Shown here: positions 42,552-50,559 of the stretch, piece by piece
Layout of the letters: the number at the start of each line of letters is the position of its first letter
How positions within the stretch are numbered: position 1 is the stretch's first letter
Assembly (NCBI GenBank): GCA_002353825.1
Contig: DEKJ01000056.1
Coordinates: 1 to 64,000, forward strand
Direction: 5' to 3'
DNA length: 64,000 nt
Source: Prevotella sp. UBA2725
Lineage (GTDB): Bacteria > Bacteroidota > Bacteroidia > Bacteroidales > Bacteroidaceae
Notes under the pieces: model-generated
Databases searched by the model: none
What the model saw: the letters and a program-made list of their open reading frames with translations, nothing else
What the model was told of the DNA's origin: nothing
Position numbers and translations under genes: made by a program

Positions 42552-44480
42552 TTAAAATTCCTCTTTAACTGTCTTGGTCATCGGCATGAGACAAGCCTTG
42601 TCATTGCAAGCCTGATAGTTGACCTCCACAGAAATAGTGCCATGACCCTTTGCCGTAAACTTCTGAGTGAGCACAACCTCATTCTCATAAATCATCGAGC
42701 CATTGGCATTAAGGCGACGTCCGATAGGTTTCTGCATATCCCCGTTGAGCTCATAGCCCTTGCCTGATATCTTATAGGTCGTCGCAATAAAAGGATCCTT
42801 GCTGCTTACAATGTTGTAGATATGGTATCCCGGATGAATCTTCATTTGGATGGTGAGCACGCAATCGTTGCCCGATCTCTCAAGAGATGAAGACAAAGCT
42901 ACCGGATCGCCCTCTGTGGTCTTCATACTATCATCAGAGACAGTCTCGCTGTTCAATTCAGCCTCTACTACACTGTAGTCATTGCCCGGTGTACCTGGTG
43001 TGAGATCATTGACAAGCCATTTCCATCCGCCACTCTCTGTGAAGAAGAGCTGCTTGCCATAACGCTTCAGCCAGTTCTCAAACTCCTCAGGCGTTTTGTA
43101 ACGCAACAGCGTATAACGATAGAGCAGACGCTTGCCCATGGCTACATCCTTGCCACTCTTCCACAGTTCAACAGCTTTCTGAAGCAGTCGGATATCATTA
43201 TTGGCGATGCCTAAACTCTTAGCATCATTGTCGAGCGTAAGGTCGTAGCCTTGGAGACTACCATAGAAATAAGGCTTGTTAGAAATGTAATAATCACTAT
43301 AAGCCTTGGCATCCGTACCAAACTTCGCATAAAGGTCATCATAACGATCTTTCAAATACCCCTCATAAGTCGGTACCTTTTCCAACTGGTCAGGCGTGAG
43401 ATCCGCATACATAGTATAAGGCCCCTCAATCTTACCACCGGCAGCCTTTACAGCCTTCAGCGAGTCAGCAATGTGCATGATTTGCTTGTTGAAACCATTT
43501 ATCTCTTCTGCATAATCATCATACTGCTCTTTTGTTGCCAAGCGTGCCATCTGGTCTGCATTGAAGCGGGTAGCAATGCCCTCATCGAGCTTACGCGCGA
43601 TGACCCGATGCCCCTTGAACTTAGACATATAAATCACAGCGTTGGCAAAGACGGGCTTAGCCTCTTCCGTCATATCTGCTGGTGAGCCAGCAAAACCCCA
43701 GGTCATGAAGTTCGCATGACGGCCAATGGCAATGGCGTCGTAGCTCTTTGCACACTGACCACCGGAGATGACCTCTGCATCGGGAGAGTCTAAATAGCCC
43801 CACTCACGACTGACCATACCGGCCTTATAGCCTGGAGTATTGCCGTAGTCATGGTTATGAACCGTCCACATCGGAGTCGTGGCCGGCACTTTATCACCCA
43901 TCATCTTGGCAAACTCTAAGGCGCCATCAGGTGTCGGCAGGTCTTTCAGCGTAATCTTCACTGGGTATGGACCTTTAAAGATAGCATTGTCACGACGCAG
44001 ATTGAAAGCCTTGCCCAACAGGCAGAGGCAGTACCAGTCGTTCTTCGTACCGATACGACGGCCTACCGTCTCACCCTCGTCGGCAATGGTGATGACGGGC
44101 CGGTCGAAGTCATCCGGGAAATACTTGGCATATACCATCTTGGAGAACCTACCATTCTTATAAATCACCTGCTTAGGCTCCAACGGTTTGGGGTCACCGT
44201 CGATAATCGTCACATCATAATTATACGACATGTGGAAGTCATAGTCCTTACCTTGCACGGCTTTCACCGTCGTGAAATACGTGTTCAGGTAGTCGACCCA
44301 TGCCTTGGTGCGTGCCACGATACTCTTGGCGTTGGCAAGCGTGTCGTAGGGAGTGTCGAAAGTCTCTATATCGGAATGACCTCCGACATACAAAACGCTC
44401 AGGTCGGTCTTCTTGACGGCTGCCATTGTGAGTGTCACACAGAGCAACACTAACAATGCCATAATCTTTCTCATCTTCAT
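42552..44480 (-). CDS. Exported protein with C-terminal DsbD-N-like domain
   Basis: 642 aa with signal peptide (IMALLVLLCVTLTMA). Residues about 25-320 contain VLYVGGHSDIETF, TIADEGETVGRRIG and GRHANFMTWGFAGSP, reminiscent of a ThuA/class-I amidotransferase-like fold, but I cannot assign it. A helical middle (330-500) follows. From about 520 the sequence matches the N-terminal domain of DsbD: LTIQMKIHPGYHIYNI and VEVNYQACNDKACLMPM, with the Cys pair spaced C-x4-C. Placed between FecR and SusC, with a thioredoxin at the operon end, it suggests a periplasmic thiol relay. Confidence 0.7.
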   Translation of the reverse strand: MKMRKIMALLVLLCVTLTMAAVKKTDLSVLYVGGHSDIETFDTPYDTLANAKSIVARTKAWVDYLNTYFTTVKAVQGKDYDFHMSYNYDVTIIDGDPKPLEPKQVIYKNGRFSKMVYAKYFPDDFDRPVITIADEGETVGRRIGTKNDWYCLCLLGKAFNLRRDNAIFKGPYPVKITLKDLPTPDGALEFAKMMGDKVPATTPMWTVHNHDYGNTPGYKAGMVSREWGYLDSPDAEVISGGQCAKSYDAIAIGRHANFMTWGFAGSPADMTEEAKPVFANAVIYMSKFKGHRVIARKLDEGIATRFNADQMARLATKEQYDDYAEEINGFNKQIMHIADSLKAVKAAGGKIEGPYTMYADLTPDQLEKVPTYEGYLKDRYDDLYAKFGTDAKAYSDYYISNKPYFYGSLQGYDLTLDNDAKSLGIANNDIRLLQKAVELWKSGKDVAMGKRLLYRYTLLRYKTPEEFENWLKRYGKQLFFTESGGWKWLVNDLTPGTPGNDYSVVEAELNSETVSDDSMKTTEGDPVALSSSLERSGNDCVLTIQMKIHPGYHIYNIVSSKDPFIATTYKISGKGYELNGDMQKPIGRRLNANGSMIYENEVVLTQKFTAKGHGTISVEVNYQACNDKACLMPMTKTVKEEF

Positions 44481-44515
44481 CTTTCTATACTTTTACAATA
44501 TACTTTATGCTATAA

Positions 44516-45676
44516 TTACTTGATAATAATCTGGCGGTTCCTTAGCGTTATATTCCTTCCCGTGATGGTCTCTATGGCCTGCAACGTCGGCTGGATATTC
44601 TCATACTTGTCAAGATTACCCGAGAAGCGTACGTTGCGAGCAGCATCATCCTTGAACACCACATCCATGTCGTACCACTTGCAGACGACAGCCATGAGTT
44701 CCGACAGCGTAGATCCGTCGAACGTATACTGACCTGTATTCCAAGCGAGATAAGGCGTAAGGTCGGTCATCGTTGTCTCGATGGCCTTGCCTGTTGCCAT
44801 CACGGCTTTCATGCCCGGTCGGAGCATCTGCTCCCGTCCGTCTTTCAGACTAACACTGACCTTACCCTGGACAAGGACGACCGTCGTATGCTCAGCCTGC
44901 TCCGTGCTGACGTCAAACTCGGTGCCGTAGTCGCGCACCTCACCCTGTGGTGTCTCGACGATGAACGGTCGTTTGCTGTCATGTGCCACACAGAAGTAAG
45001 CTTCACCCTTGACGCTGACACGCCGCTCCTTGTCACCGAAGTGGAGCGGATAGGTCACGCTGCTGTTATTATTAAGATGTACACGCGTGCCGTCATCGAG
45101 CGTCATCCAAAACTCCTTGCTATGCTCTGTCACCATCGTTGCCGTGGCTTCATCAGCCTCATCACCGAGGCTCTGTGCCGCCTGAGAAGAGGCTTGCTGA
45201 GCGGCAGAACCGGAGGCGACAGCTACGGTCTTGGAGCCATTGATAATCAACGTTGCCCCACTCTGTCCACTCTTCTCGACCTTCTCCATACCTTCCTTCA
45301 TAGCAGAAGAGAGGACTGGCGGCTGAGGATGGAACGTCGGCTTCGGCCGATTGAGCAAGAACACAAAGAGCAACACGGCAGCTGCACTCAGCAGACCTGT
45401 CAGAACGTAAGTCCTATAACGATGCTGAGGACGAAGCATTTGGCGAGCTTCCTTCTTAGCTGCCTCCACATCAATATGCTGCCAGACAGCGTAAGCATCC
45501 GTCAAGTCACGGCTGTCGAGCAACCGCTGATACTTCTCGCGTAAGGCCGGATTATCAGCCAAACGCTGATTGAGTTCTGTTCGCTCCGTTTCTGTCAGGC
45601 GTCCCTGAAGAGCGTGGGCAAACAACAGGTTGATATCGCTATGCATAGTATTCTCTATTTTGTCGTCTTTATACAT
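44516..45676 (-). CDS. FecR-family anti-sigma factor
   Basis: 386 aa. Cytoplasmic N-terminus, one transmembrane helix (TYVLTGLLSAAAVLLFVFLL, about 88-108), then the periplasmic FecR domain (TLDDGTRVHLNNNSSVTYP, KGEAYFCVAHDSKRPFIVET, DYGTEFDV) and a DUF4974-type C-terminal domain with STN-like fold (FDGSTLSELMAVVCKWYDMD). A second ATG at 45646 is possible. Inserted Ala/Ser/Gln-rich segment at about 140-185. First gene of the minus-strand operon and divergent from its presumed ECF sigma factor. It should hold the sigma factor until SusC signals through its STN domain. Confidence 0.92.
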   Translation of the reverse strand: MYKDDKIENTMHSDINLLFAHALQGRLTETERTELNQRLADNPALREKYQRLLDSRDLTDAYAVWQHIDVEAAKKEARQMLRPQHRYRTYVLTGLLSAAAVLLFVFLLNRPKPTFHPQPPVLSSAMKEGMEKVEKSGQSGATLIINGSKTVAVASGSAAQQASSQAAQSLGDEADEATATMVTEHSKEFWMTLDDGTRVHLNNNSSVTYPLHFGDKERRVSVKGEAYFCVAHDSKRPFIVETPQGEVRDYGTEFDVSTEQAEHTTVVLVQGKVSVSLKDGREQMLRPGMKAVMATGKAIETTMTDLTPYLAWNTGQYTFDGSTLSELMAVVCKWYDMDVVFKDDAARNVRFSGNLDKYENIQPTLQAIETITGRNITLRNRQIIIK

Positions 45677-45767
45677 AATACGCCAAAATAGATTAACGGT
45701 AGTACATAAAAATCATCTTTTTCTAATAATCAGTAACAAAAATGAAGGTTCATCCATAAATATTCGT

Positions 45768-45775
45768 TAACTTTG
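45768..45775 (+). promoter_or_regulatory. -7 box for the ECF sigma factor
   Basis: TAACTTTG, exact TAnnTTTG, 22 bp upstream of the ATG at 45798, implying a leader of under 20 nt. This is a housekeeping-type promoter, so basal sigma-factor synthesis is constitutive. No equally good box was found for the divergent fecR, as expected if it uses the ECF sigma. Confidence 0.65.
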
Positions 45776-45797
45776 CACATACACAGAACAAGGAAGC

Positions 45798-46364
45798 ATG
45801 GCAGAAGAGAGAACGATAGAACAACTGAATCAATGGGATAAATCGGCTGTAGACTGGCTCTACGACCGGTTCTATCGTGTGCTTGTATTGTATGCCGTCA
45901 ATATAATTGGAAATGAGGAAGCGCAAGACGTTGTACAGGATGTCTTTCTCCGGTTGGTACAACTCGCACCCCAATTTGAGTCGCATGCATCCCTAAAAGC
46001 ATACCTCTATAATGCCACGCACAACAAAGCCATCAGTCTTATCCGGCAGCGAAATAGGAATGAAGGACATGTGGTGAACATCGAAGATGCGAAAGAAGGA
46101 GAGTTTGATAAAGCCGACGAAGATACAGAAGATGTTTATCACAAGGAGGAAGTTTATCAGCACCTCTTCGAGAGCATCGACCGTCTGCCACAACGTCAGC
46201 GCGAGGTTTTTCTACTTGCCATGAAAGGCAAGCGCAATGCAGAAATCGCCGAACAACTCGGCATCGCCGTCAACACAGTAAAAGTAATGAAGAGACGAGG
46301 CTTTGCCACTTTACGCAAAGACCTCTCGCCAGACAGCCTCATCCTGCTGCTGACGATCATATGA
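45798..46364 (+). CDS. ECF sigma factor (FecI-like, Bacteroidetes type)
   Basis: 188 aa. Region 2: FYRVLVLYAVNIIGNEEAQDVVQDVFLRL; HNKAISLIRQRNR; region 4: RLPQRQREVFLLAMKGKRNA then EIAEQLGIAVNTVKVMKRRG, the recognition helix. There is no extra C-terminal domain. Divergent from fecR; the usual Bacteroidetes arrangement is co-directional sigma, anti-sigma, susC, susD, so this layout is less common. Probably directs transcription of the fecR-susCD-tlpA operon. Confidence 0.93.
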   Translation: MAEERTIEQLNQWDKSAVDWLYDRFYRVLVLYAVNIIGNEEAQDVVQDVFLRLVQLAPQFESHASLKAYLYNATHNKAISLIRQRNRNEGHVVNIEDAKEGEFDKADEDTEDVYHKEEVYQHLFESIDRLPQRQREVFLLAMKGKRNAEIAEQLGIAVNTVKVMKRRGFATLRKDLSPDSLILLLTII

Positions 46365-46381
46365 TAGGGCAGAATAAAAAT

Positions 46382-46804
46382 TCATTTGAAGTTTTCAATC
46401 AGTTCAAGGCCTTGACTGCGATAGAAAGGAAATTTTCGATCGGAACTGATGAGTGGTATCCCAAGTGTGATAGCATGGGAAATGATGACGTGATCGGAAG
46501 GATCACGGTGATCTTGAGCAGTGTTGAGGCGGAGGTTAGCGTAAGTACGCATAACGTTAGCATCCAAGGGAAGAACATCTACCATAATCTCTGTTCCAAT
46601 AGCCTTCAACATAGCGTCAGCAGTAGGCCAAAAATGAGAGACAATTCCCTTGTTGTTAAAAAGAACGACAAGCTCACGAAGACTCTCCACACTTACACAA
46701 GGCAAATTAGAATAATCCTCAAGCATCTCTCGCACATCTTGATTGAGCATATCCTTATCGGTAGCCCAATATATAAGTGCATTGGTGTCAAGCAATAACC
46801 TCAT
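46382..46804 (-). CDS. PIN-domain toxin (VapC-like)
   Basis: 140 aa. RLLLDTNALIYWATD carries the first Asp; VSVESLRELVVLFNN follows with the conserved Glu; the distal acidic cluster is in AQDHRDPSDHVIISHA, typical of COG3744-type PIN toxins, and LISSDRKF ends the fold. Expected RNase toxin. Its ATG overlaps the stop of the upstream antitoxin (ATGA). Convergent with the ECF sigma gene, 17 bp apart. Confidence 0.88.
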   Translation of the reverse strand: MRLLLDTNALIYWATDKDMLNQDVREMLEDYSNLPCVSVESLRELVVLFNNKGIVSHFWPTADAMLKAIGTEIMVDVLPLDANVMRTYANLRLNTAQDHRDPSDHVIISHAITLGIPLISSDRKFPFYRSQGLELIENFK

Positions 46805-46950
46805 GCCATTCCTAATGATGTGGGATCCTTAATAATAATAGAGCCTTGATACTTGTCAATAGCTTCTTTCCTTCTTCTGGCAATTTCTTTTTTAACTTCA
46901 ACAGGCACCTTGTCCCAGTTGTCGAAGATTTCCCTTAAATTGAGTTCCAT
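46801..46950 (-). CDS. Small antitoxin partner of the PIN toxin
   Basis: 49 aa starting MELNLREIFDNWDKVPVEVK. An ATG at 47019 would add 23 hydrophobic residues but lies upstream of the -7 box (46989-46996), so it cannot be transcribed from that promoter; the start at 46950 is chosen. The protein is basic in the middle (EIARRRKEAIDKYQG) and lacks a recognisable DNA-binding domain. The role rests on position and overlap with the toxin gene. Confidence 0.75.
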   Translation of the reverse strand: MELNLREIFDNWDKVPVEVKKEIARRRKEAIDKYQGSIIIKDPTSLGMA

Positions 46951-46976
46951 ATTTCTATCTAAATTAATGTGCAATA

Positions 46977-46996
46977 GTATTAATACCGCAAAGATA
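46977..46996 (-). promoter_or_regulatory. Promoter and palindrome of the second PIN module
   Basis: Minus strand TATCTTTG (complement of 46989-46996) is an exact TAnnTTTG. Three bases downstream lies the perfect 10-bp palindrome GTATTAATAC (46977-46986), covering the expected transcription start, a good place for autorepression by the toxin-antitoxin complex. Confidence 0.6.
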
Positions 46997-47064
46997 AGGA
47001 TAATATTTGTTATTGACAAGTGAAATGGCAGGAAAAGTTACTGATGATATTATGTATCAACAAC

Positions 47065-47096
47065 AAACCCTGCGATTCGTACGAACCACAGGGTTT
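47065..47096 (-). terminator. Terminator of tRNA-His
   Basis: AAACCCTG (47065-47072) and CAGGGTTT (47089-47096) form an 8-bp stem. On the minus strand it starts 8 nt past the tRNA 3' end and is followed by GTTGTTG. Confidence 0.6.
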
Positions 47097-47103
47097 ATTT
47101 ACG

Positions 47104-47178
47104 GGTGGGAGGAGGGACTCGAACCCACGACATTCAGAACCACAATCTGACGCTCTAACCAACTGAACTACACCCACC
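47104..47178 (-). tRNA. tRNA-His (anticodon GUG)
   Basis: Minus strand: G-1 then GTGGGTG acceptor arm, D-arm AGTTCAGTTGGTTAGAGC, anticodon stem TCAGA/TCTGA around loop TTGTGGT (anticodon GTG), T-loop GGTTCGAGTCC and 3' end CCCACC. The extra 5' G pairing with C73 is diagnostic for tRNA-His. Two T-T oppositions (6:67 and 50:64) are visible. CCA is not encoded. Confidence 0.96.
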
Positions 47179-47213
47179 ATGTTAGAGAATTGCTTTCTGT
47201 TGGAAAGCGAGTG

Positions 47214-47221
47214 CAAAGGTA
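47214..47221 (-). promoter_or_regulatory. -7 box for tRNA-His
   Basis: CAAAGGTA on the plus strand reads TACCTTTG on the minus strand, 35 bp upstream of the tRNA. Confidence 0.65.
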
Positions 47222-47278
47222 CTGCTTTTCTTTTATACCGCCAAATAAATCGGCAAGTTTTTTTAGAAAAAAATATCG

Positions 47279-47323
47279 GCCTCTCCCCAACCCTCCCCCG
47301 TAGAGAGGGAGAAAGGCGGTAGA
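47279..47323. repeat. C-rich interspersed palindrome, copy 3
   Basis: Contains CCTCTCCCCAACCCTCCCCC + GTAGAGAGGGAGAAAGG, the same core as 4973-5008 in opposite orientation. It is 14 bp past the stop of secG and may terminate the minus-strand operon. Confidence 0.6.
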
Positions 47324-47336
47324 GACCTCAATACCC

Positions 47337-47750
47337 TTATTTAGCAGGTGCAGCCGGAGCAGCGGGAGCCTGTGCACCTTGTGCCGGTGCTTGCTGACCC
47401 TGTGCACCCTGCTGGCCTTGCTGACCCTGAGCGGGAGCCTGAGCAGCACCGAAGCCCTGCGTGTTGGCAGCGTTAGTGCTCTGCGACTGTGTAGCGCTCT
47501 TCTCAAGCACGCTCTCGTCGGTCACAGCCTGAGGTGCTGTGTAAGCACAGACGATGCTGAACACGACCATGGCAGCAGCAAGACCCCATGTAGCCTTCTC
47601 AATGAAGTCCGTCGTCTTGCGAACACCCATGATGGAGTTCGAAGCAGAAAAGTTGCTGGCAAGACCACCACCCTTAGACTCTTGGATGAGCACGATGAAG
47701 ATCATCAGCAGGGATGCCAGCACGATGAGTACGATGAATAATGTGTACAT
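47337..47750 (-). CDS. secG: Preprotein translocase subunit SecG
   Basis: 137 aa. First transmembrane helix LFIVLIVLASLLMIFIVLIQ, the conserved loop ESKGGGLASNFSAS and the second helix (ATWGLAAAMVVFSIVCAY) are all typical of SecG in the SecYEG channel. The C-terminal 50 residues are an Ala/Gln/Pro-rich low-complexity tail longer than in Proteobacteria but common in this phylum. Last gene of the operon sigma-54-activator, lptE, TPR, secG. Confidence 0.93.
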   Translation of the reverse strand: MYTLFIVLIVLASLLMIFIVLIQESKGGGLASNFSASNSIMGVRKTTDFIEKATWGLAAAMVVFSIVCAYTAPQAVTDESVLEKSATQSQSTNAANTQGFGAAQAPAQGQQGQQGAQGQQAPAQGAQAPAAPAAPAK

Positions 47751-47763
47751 TTTTCTTTACTTA

Positions 47764-48549
47764 TTATTGTTTTTTATTTTTATCGTTGAGTATTAGTTTC
47801 TCTAAGAAACGTATTTGATCTGCAAAGTAAGCATTTTTTTTCGGATAATTCAAATTTAAGCGTTGAATTATTTCGAGTGCCTTCTCATATCTGCCTTGTT
47901 TGATGTAAATCTTCGCCAAGGTCTCTGTGAAGTAGCTCTCATTGCCGTCTTTATCCCCTTCAGGGGCACTCTCCTCAATATCCGGCTTATATTCGGGCTC
48001 TTCTTTGAGTTTTATTTTACCTTTATCATTATTGATGAAGTCGTCGATGAGACTCTGACCTTTCATCTGAGGCGCTTTCTTCTCCTCTTCCTTCTCCTCC
48101 TCACTCTCCGTCTCGAGCAGATACGACACATAGTCGATAGCGGCATCAGCCGGTGTCGGCTTCCGCTTGCGCTTTTGCTTGTCGGGCCGTTCATCATCGG
48201 GGATAGAGTCAAGGAAGTCGTCGATAAGAGAGATCGTCCGATCTTCTTTCTGCTCGGTCTTAGGACGCTCCTCCCTGTTTTGAGCTGAAGGCTTCGGCAA
48301 CTGATAATGGGCAGCCTCCACAAGATTGAAGATCACCTTACGGTCGGTGATATAGAGCGCTGCTTGACGAAGCTCCTCATTGAAAGACGGATCATGCAAA
48401 AGGAAAAGGTTCTGGAGCAAGAGCAGGCGGGCCGACTGATAGTAGGGATACAACGCCAACAGACCGCGAAGCTCGTAGAGCGTGTCGCGGTCCAATAGTT
48501 CCGGATGCTGTATAAGATTAGCTATATCCATGAATCGATTTGCTGGCAT
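47764..48549 (-). CDS. TPR-containing protein of the lptE-secG locus
   Basis: 261 aa, no signal peptide. N-terminal helical part (YELRGLLALYPYYQSARLLL), then a long acidic, lysine-rich linker (about 90-190; EEEKEEEKKAPQ) holding the repeated motif SLIDDFLDSIP / SLIDDFINND, and a C-terminal TPR pair (TLAKIYIKQGRYEKALEIIQ). It is conserved between lptE and secG in Bacteroidales. Function unknown; its start codon region overlaps the stop of lptE by one base. Confidence 0.85.
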   Translation of the reverse strand: MPANRFMDIANLIQHPELLDRDTLYELRGLLALYPYYQSARLLLLQNLFLLHDPSFNEELRQAALYITDRKVIFNLVEAAHYQLPKPSAQNREERPKTEQKEDRTISLIDDFLDSIPDDERPDKQKRKRKPTPADAAIDYVSYLLETESEEEKEEEKKAPQMKGQSLIDDFINNDKGKIKLKEEPEYKPDIEESAPEGDKDGNESYFTETLAKIYIKQGRYEKALEIIQRLNLNYPKKNAYFADQIRFLEKLILNDKNKKQ

Positions 48550-49082
48550 TACCAGTTAGCTACCGTTGCGTTGAAGATCTGGTCGCAGAGGTCTTTGACC
48601 ATCTCCGTGACGAGCTCTTCCTGCACGCTGGCTAAGCTCTGTGTTGTCTCGTAGGTCTTGGCGGAAGTGAACTGCTGTTCAAAGTCCTCCTTGTGGTTCT
48701 TGTTGTTTGTAAAACGCACGTTGACGGTGATAGAGAGCTCGGTCTGCGCCGAATAGCCCTCACTCGACACCGACTTGTTGCGCTGTGAATAGTTGGTTAT
48801 CTCACCGGCAATGACGAGGTCGCCGTTACGCTTCACCTGTTGCAGGCGCGTGTGACTGGCAAAGACGTCTTTCAACTGATTGTTGAACATCGGCCCCATC
48901 GGTCCCCATACGTAGCTCGAACGGATCGGGAAGTCGGATATCTGAATCGTTTTGGTCTTCGTATAGTCGATGCTCGCACCGTTGAAGCCATACTTCACGC
49001 TGCAGGCACCAAGAAGAACGACCATGAGCACAACGCCCACCAGTTCTGCAAGAGCATTACTCTTCTTTCTTATCGAGACCAT
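48549..49082 (-). CDS. lptE: LptE-like LPS-assembly lipoprotein
   Basis: 177 aa. Lipobox LLGACSVKYGF; body GASIDYTKTKTIQISDFPIR and SSYVWGPMGPMFNNQLKDVF, then alternating beta strands, as in LptE/RlpB proteins of Bacteroidetes. It plugs the LptD barrel that inserts LPS into the outer membrane. The first 26 bp overlap the end of the sigma-54-activator gene, so the two are translationally coupled. Confidence 0.88.
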   Translation of the reverse strand: MVSIRKKSNALAELVGVVLMVVLLGACSVKYGFNGASIDYTKTKTIQISDFPIRSSYVWGPMGPMFNNQLKDVFASHTRLQQVKRNGDLVIAGEITNYSQRNKSVSSEGYSAQTELSITVNVRFTNNKNHKEDFEQQFTSAKTYETTQSLASVQEELVTEMVKDLCDQIFNATVANW

Positions 49083-50316
49083 ATTGTTTTATTCTTCTAT
49101 AGAGTGTACGGTCGGAGATACCGAGCTCCTGTGCCGCCTTCTTTCGGTTACCTTCATTGCGCTCGAGCGCCTTCTCTACCATCTGCCGACCTAAGTCATT
49201 CAGGTTCAGGCTCTCGGGCTCGTCTGCTTTTATCTCTTCAGCCTCGGCATCCTCAGCAGATGTCTGGTTGTAAGGCACACTTCGGTTATAGCTTTCGTTG
49301 CCCATGACAGACGGCAACTTCGTGCTACCCTCAATCATATCGTGGCCGACAGTAGCCTGACGAATCTCGCGTTCCTCGTCCAGTTGCTTGCGCATGCTCG
49401 TGAGATCACGGCGCAGGTCCGTGATGTTGCCACGAAGCTCGTAGAGAATCTTATAAAGGATCTCACGCTCACTCTCATAAGAGTGCTGTCCAGGCTTACT
49501 GATAGTAGCGAGCTCCGTAGAGTCAGGATCATCGGGGATGAACTTCTTCAGGTCATTGGCATCGATCTCACGCTTCTCTGAGAGCACAGACATCTGCTCG
49601 GTGATGTTCTTGAGCTGACGCACGTTGCCCGGCCATTTATAATGGAGCATGAGCTGCTTGGCGTCATCAGTCAGCGTGATCTTCGGCAGCCGGTATTTCT
49701 CAGCCATCTGCATGGCGAAGAGGCGGAAGAGCAGCAGAATATCGTTGCCACGGTCGCGCAGCGGCGGCATCTGGATAGGGATGGTGTTGAGACGATAATA
49801 GAGATCTTCGCGGAACCGGCCTTCTGAGATGGCCTTACGCATGTTGACATTCGTCGCGGCAACGATGCGCACATCGGTCTTACGGATCTCCTGACCGCCG
49901 ACACGAATATACTCACCTGTCTCCAAGACACGGAGCAGTCGGGCCTGCGTTGCCATCGGCAGCTCACCGACCTCATCGAGGAAGATCGTACCCTTGTTGG
50001 CTACGCCAAAGTAGCCGTCGGCCTCACCGATGGCACCTGTGTAGGCGCCTTTCTCATGACCGAAGAGCTCACTGTCGATCGTCCCCTCAGGGATAGATCC
50101 ACAGTTGATAGCGAAATATTTCTCCCGACGACGCGGCGAATTATCGTGGATGACACGCGGGATAATCTCCTTACCCACACCGCTCTCACCGACGATGAGC
50201 ACACTGAGGTCGGTCGGCGCAACCTGAAGGGCCACGTCGAGTGCATGGTTCAACTCATCGCAGTTGCCCACGATGTTGTACCGTTGCTTTATCCTTTGTA
50301 GTTCTGATGTATTCAT
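49057..50316 (-). CDS. Sigma-54-type AAA+ transcriptional activator, Fis HTH
   Basis: 419 aa. Starts directly with the AAA+ core and has no receiver, GAF or PAS sensor domain. Walker A GESGVGKE, sigma-54 contact loop FGHEKGAYTGAIG (GAFTGA variant), Walker B GTIFLDEVGE, then the R-finger region REDLYYRLNTIPI. A coiled linker (about 280-330) and acidic stretch lead to the Fis-type HTH (NRKKAAQELGISDRTLYRRI). The GAFTGA loop suggests it does contact sigma-54. First gene of the lptE-TPR-secG operon, an association conserved in the phylum. Signal unknown. Confidence 0.92.
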   Translation of the reverse strand: MNTSELQRIKQRYNIVGNCDELNHALDVALQVAPTDLSVLIVGESGVGKEIIPRVIHDNSPRRREKYFAINCGSIPEGTIDSELFGHEKGAYTGAIGEADGYFGVANKGTIFLDEVGELPMATQARLLRVLETGEYIRVGGQEIRKTDVRIVAATNVNMRKAISEGRFREDLYYRLNTIPIQMPPLRDRGNDILLLFRLFAMQMAEKYRLPKITLTDDAKQLMLHYKWPGNVRQLKNITEQMSVLSEKREIDANDLKKFIPDDPDSTELATISKPGQHSYESEREILYKILYELRGNITDLRRDLTSMRKQLDEEREIRQATVGHDMIEGSTKLPSVMGNESYNRSVPYNQTSAEDAEAEEIKADEPESLNLNDLGRQMVEKALERNEGNRKKAAQELGISDRTLYRRIKQYGLDKKEE

Positions 50317-50323
50317 TGGGTGA

Positions 50324-50331
50324 CAAAATTA
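50324..50331 (-). promoter_or_regulatory. -7 box of the activator-lptE-secG operon
   Basis: CAAAATTA on the plus strand gives TAATTTTG on the minus strand; only 7 bp separate it from the ATG at 50316, so the mRNA would have almost no leader. Confidence 0.6.
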
Positions 50332-50416
50332 CATATTTTTTCGGAGACGGCTGCAATTTTGGCAGATTATTTTTAAGGTTGATCGATAATATCCGTAAAG
50401 CGCTACGACATTGTAC

Positions 50417-50497
50417 CGTAGCTGCGTCACAATCGTGACGCAGCTACGAAAAGATCGTGACGCAGCTGCGTAATGATCGTGACGCAGCCGCGAAAAG
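50417..50497. repeat. Three-unit 22-bp tandem array with a leading inverted unit
   Basis: Three abutting 22-bp units start at 50432, 50454 and 50476, each beginning ATCGTGACGCAG and ending AAAAG or AATG. The preceding CGTAGCTGCGTCAC (50417-50430) is the reverse complement of unit 1's core GTGACGCAGCTACG (50435-50448), a 14-bp perfect stem. Non-coding. Same period as the array at 23020-23173. Confidence 0.8.
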
Positions 50498-50512
50498 ATG
50501 GCATTCCGATTT

Positions 50513-50531
50513 GCAGTCACTATGTGACTGC
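50513..50531. other. Hairpin next to the 22-bp array
   Basis: GCAGTCAC (50513-50520) and GTGACTGC (50524-50531), a perfect 8-bp stem with loop TAT, 29 bp beyond the stop of the 63-aa gene. It may end the rlmN-pdxA operon; there is no U-run. Confidence 0.5.
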
Positions 50532-50559
50532 CTACACGACATCAGCCGTATGAAGATGT

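Noticed and set aside
46361..46798. 145-codon plus-strand frame
   Set aside because: Antisense to the PIN toxin and starting inside the ECF sigma stop; no domain.
46951..47019. Longer antitoxin start adding a hydrophobic N-terminus
   Set aside because: The ATG lies upstream of the exact -7 box at 46989-46996, so those codons would not be in the mRNA.
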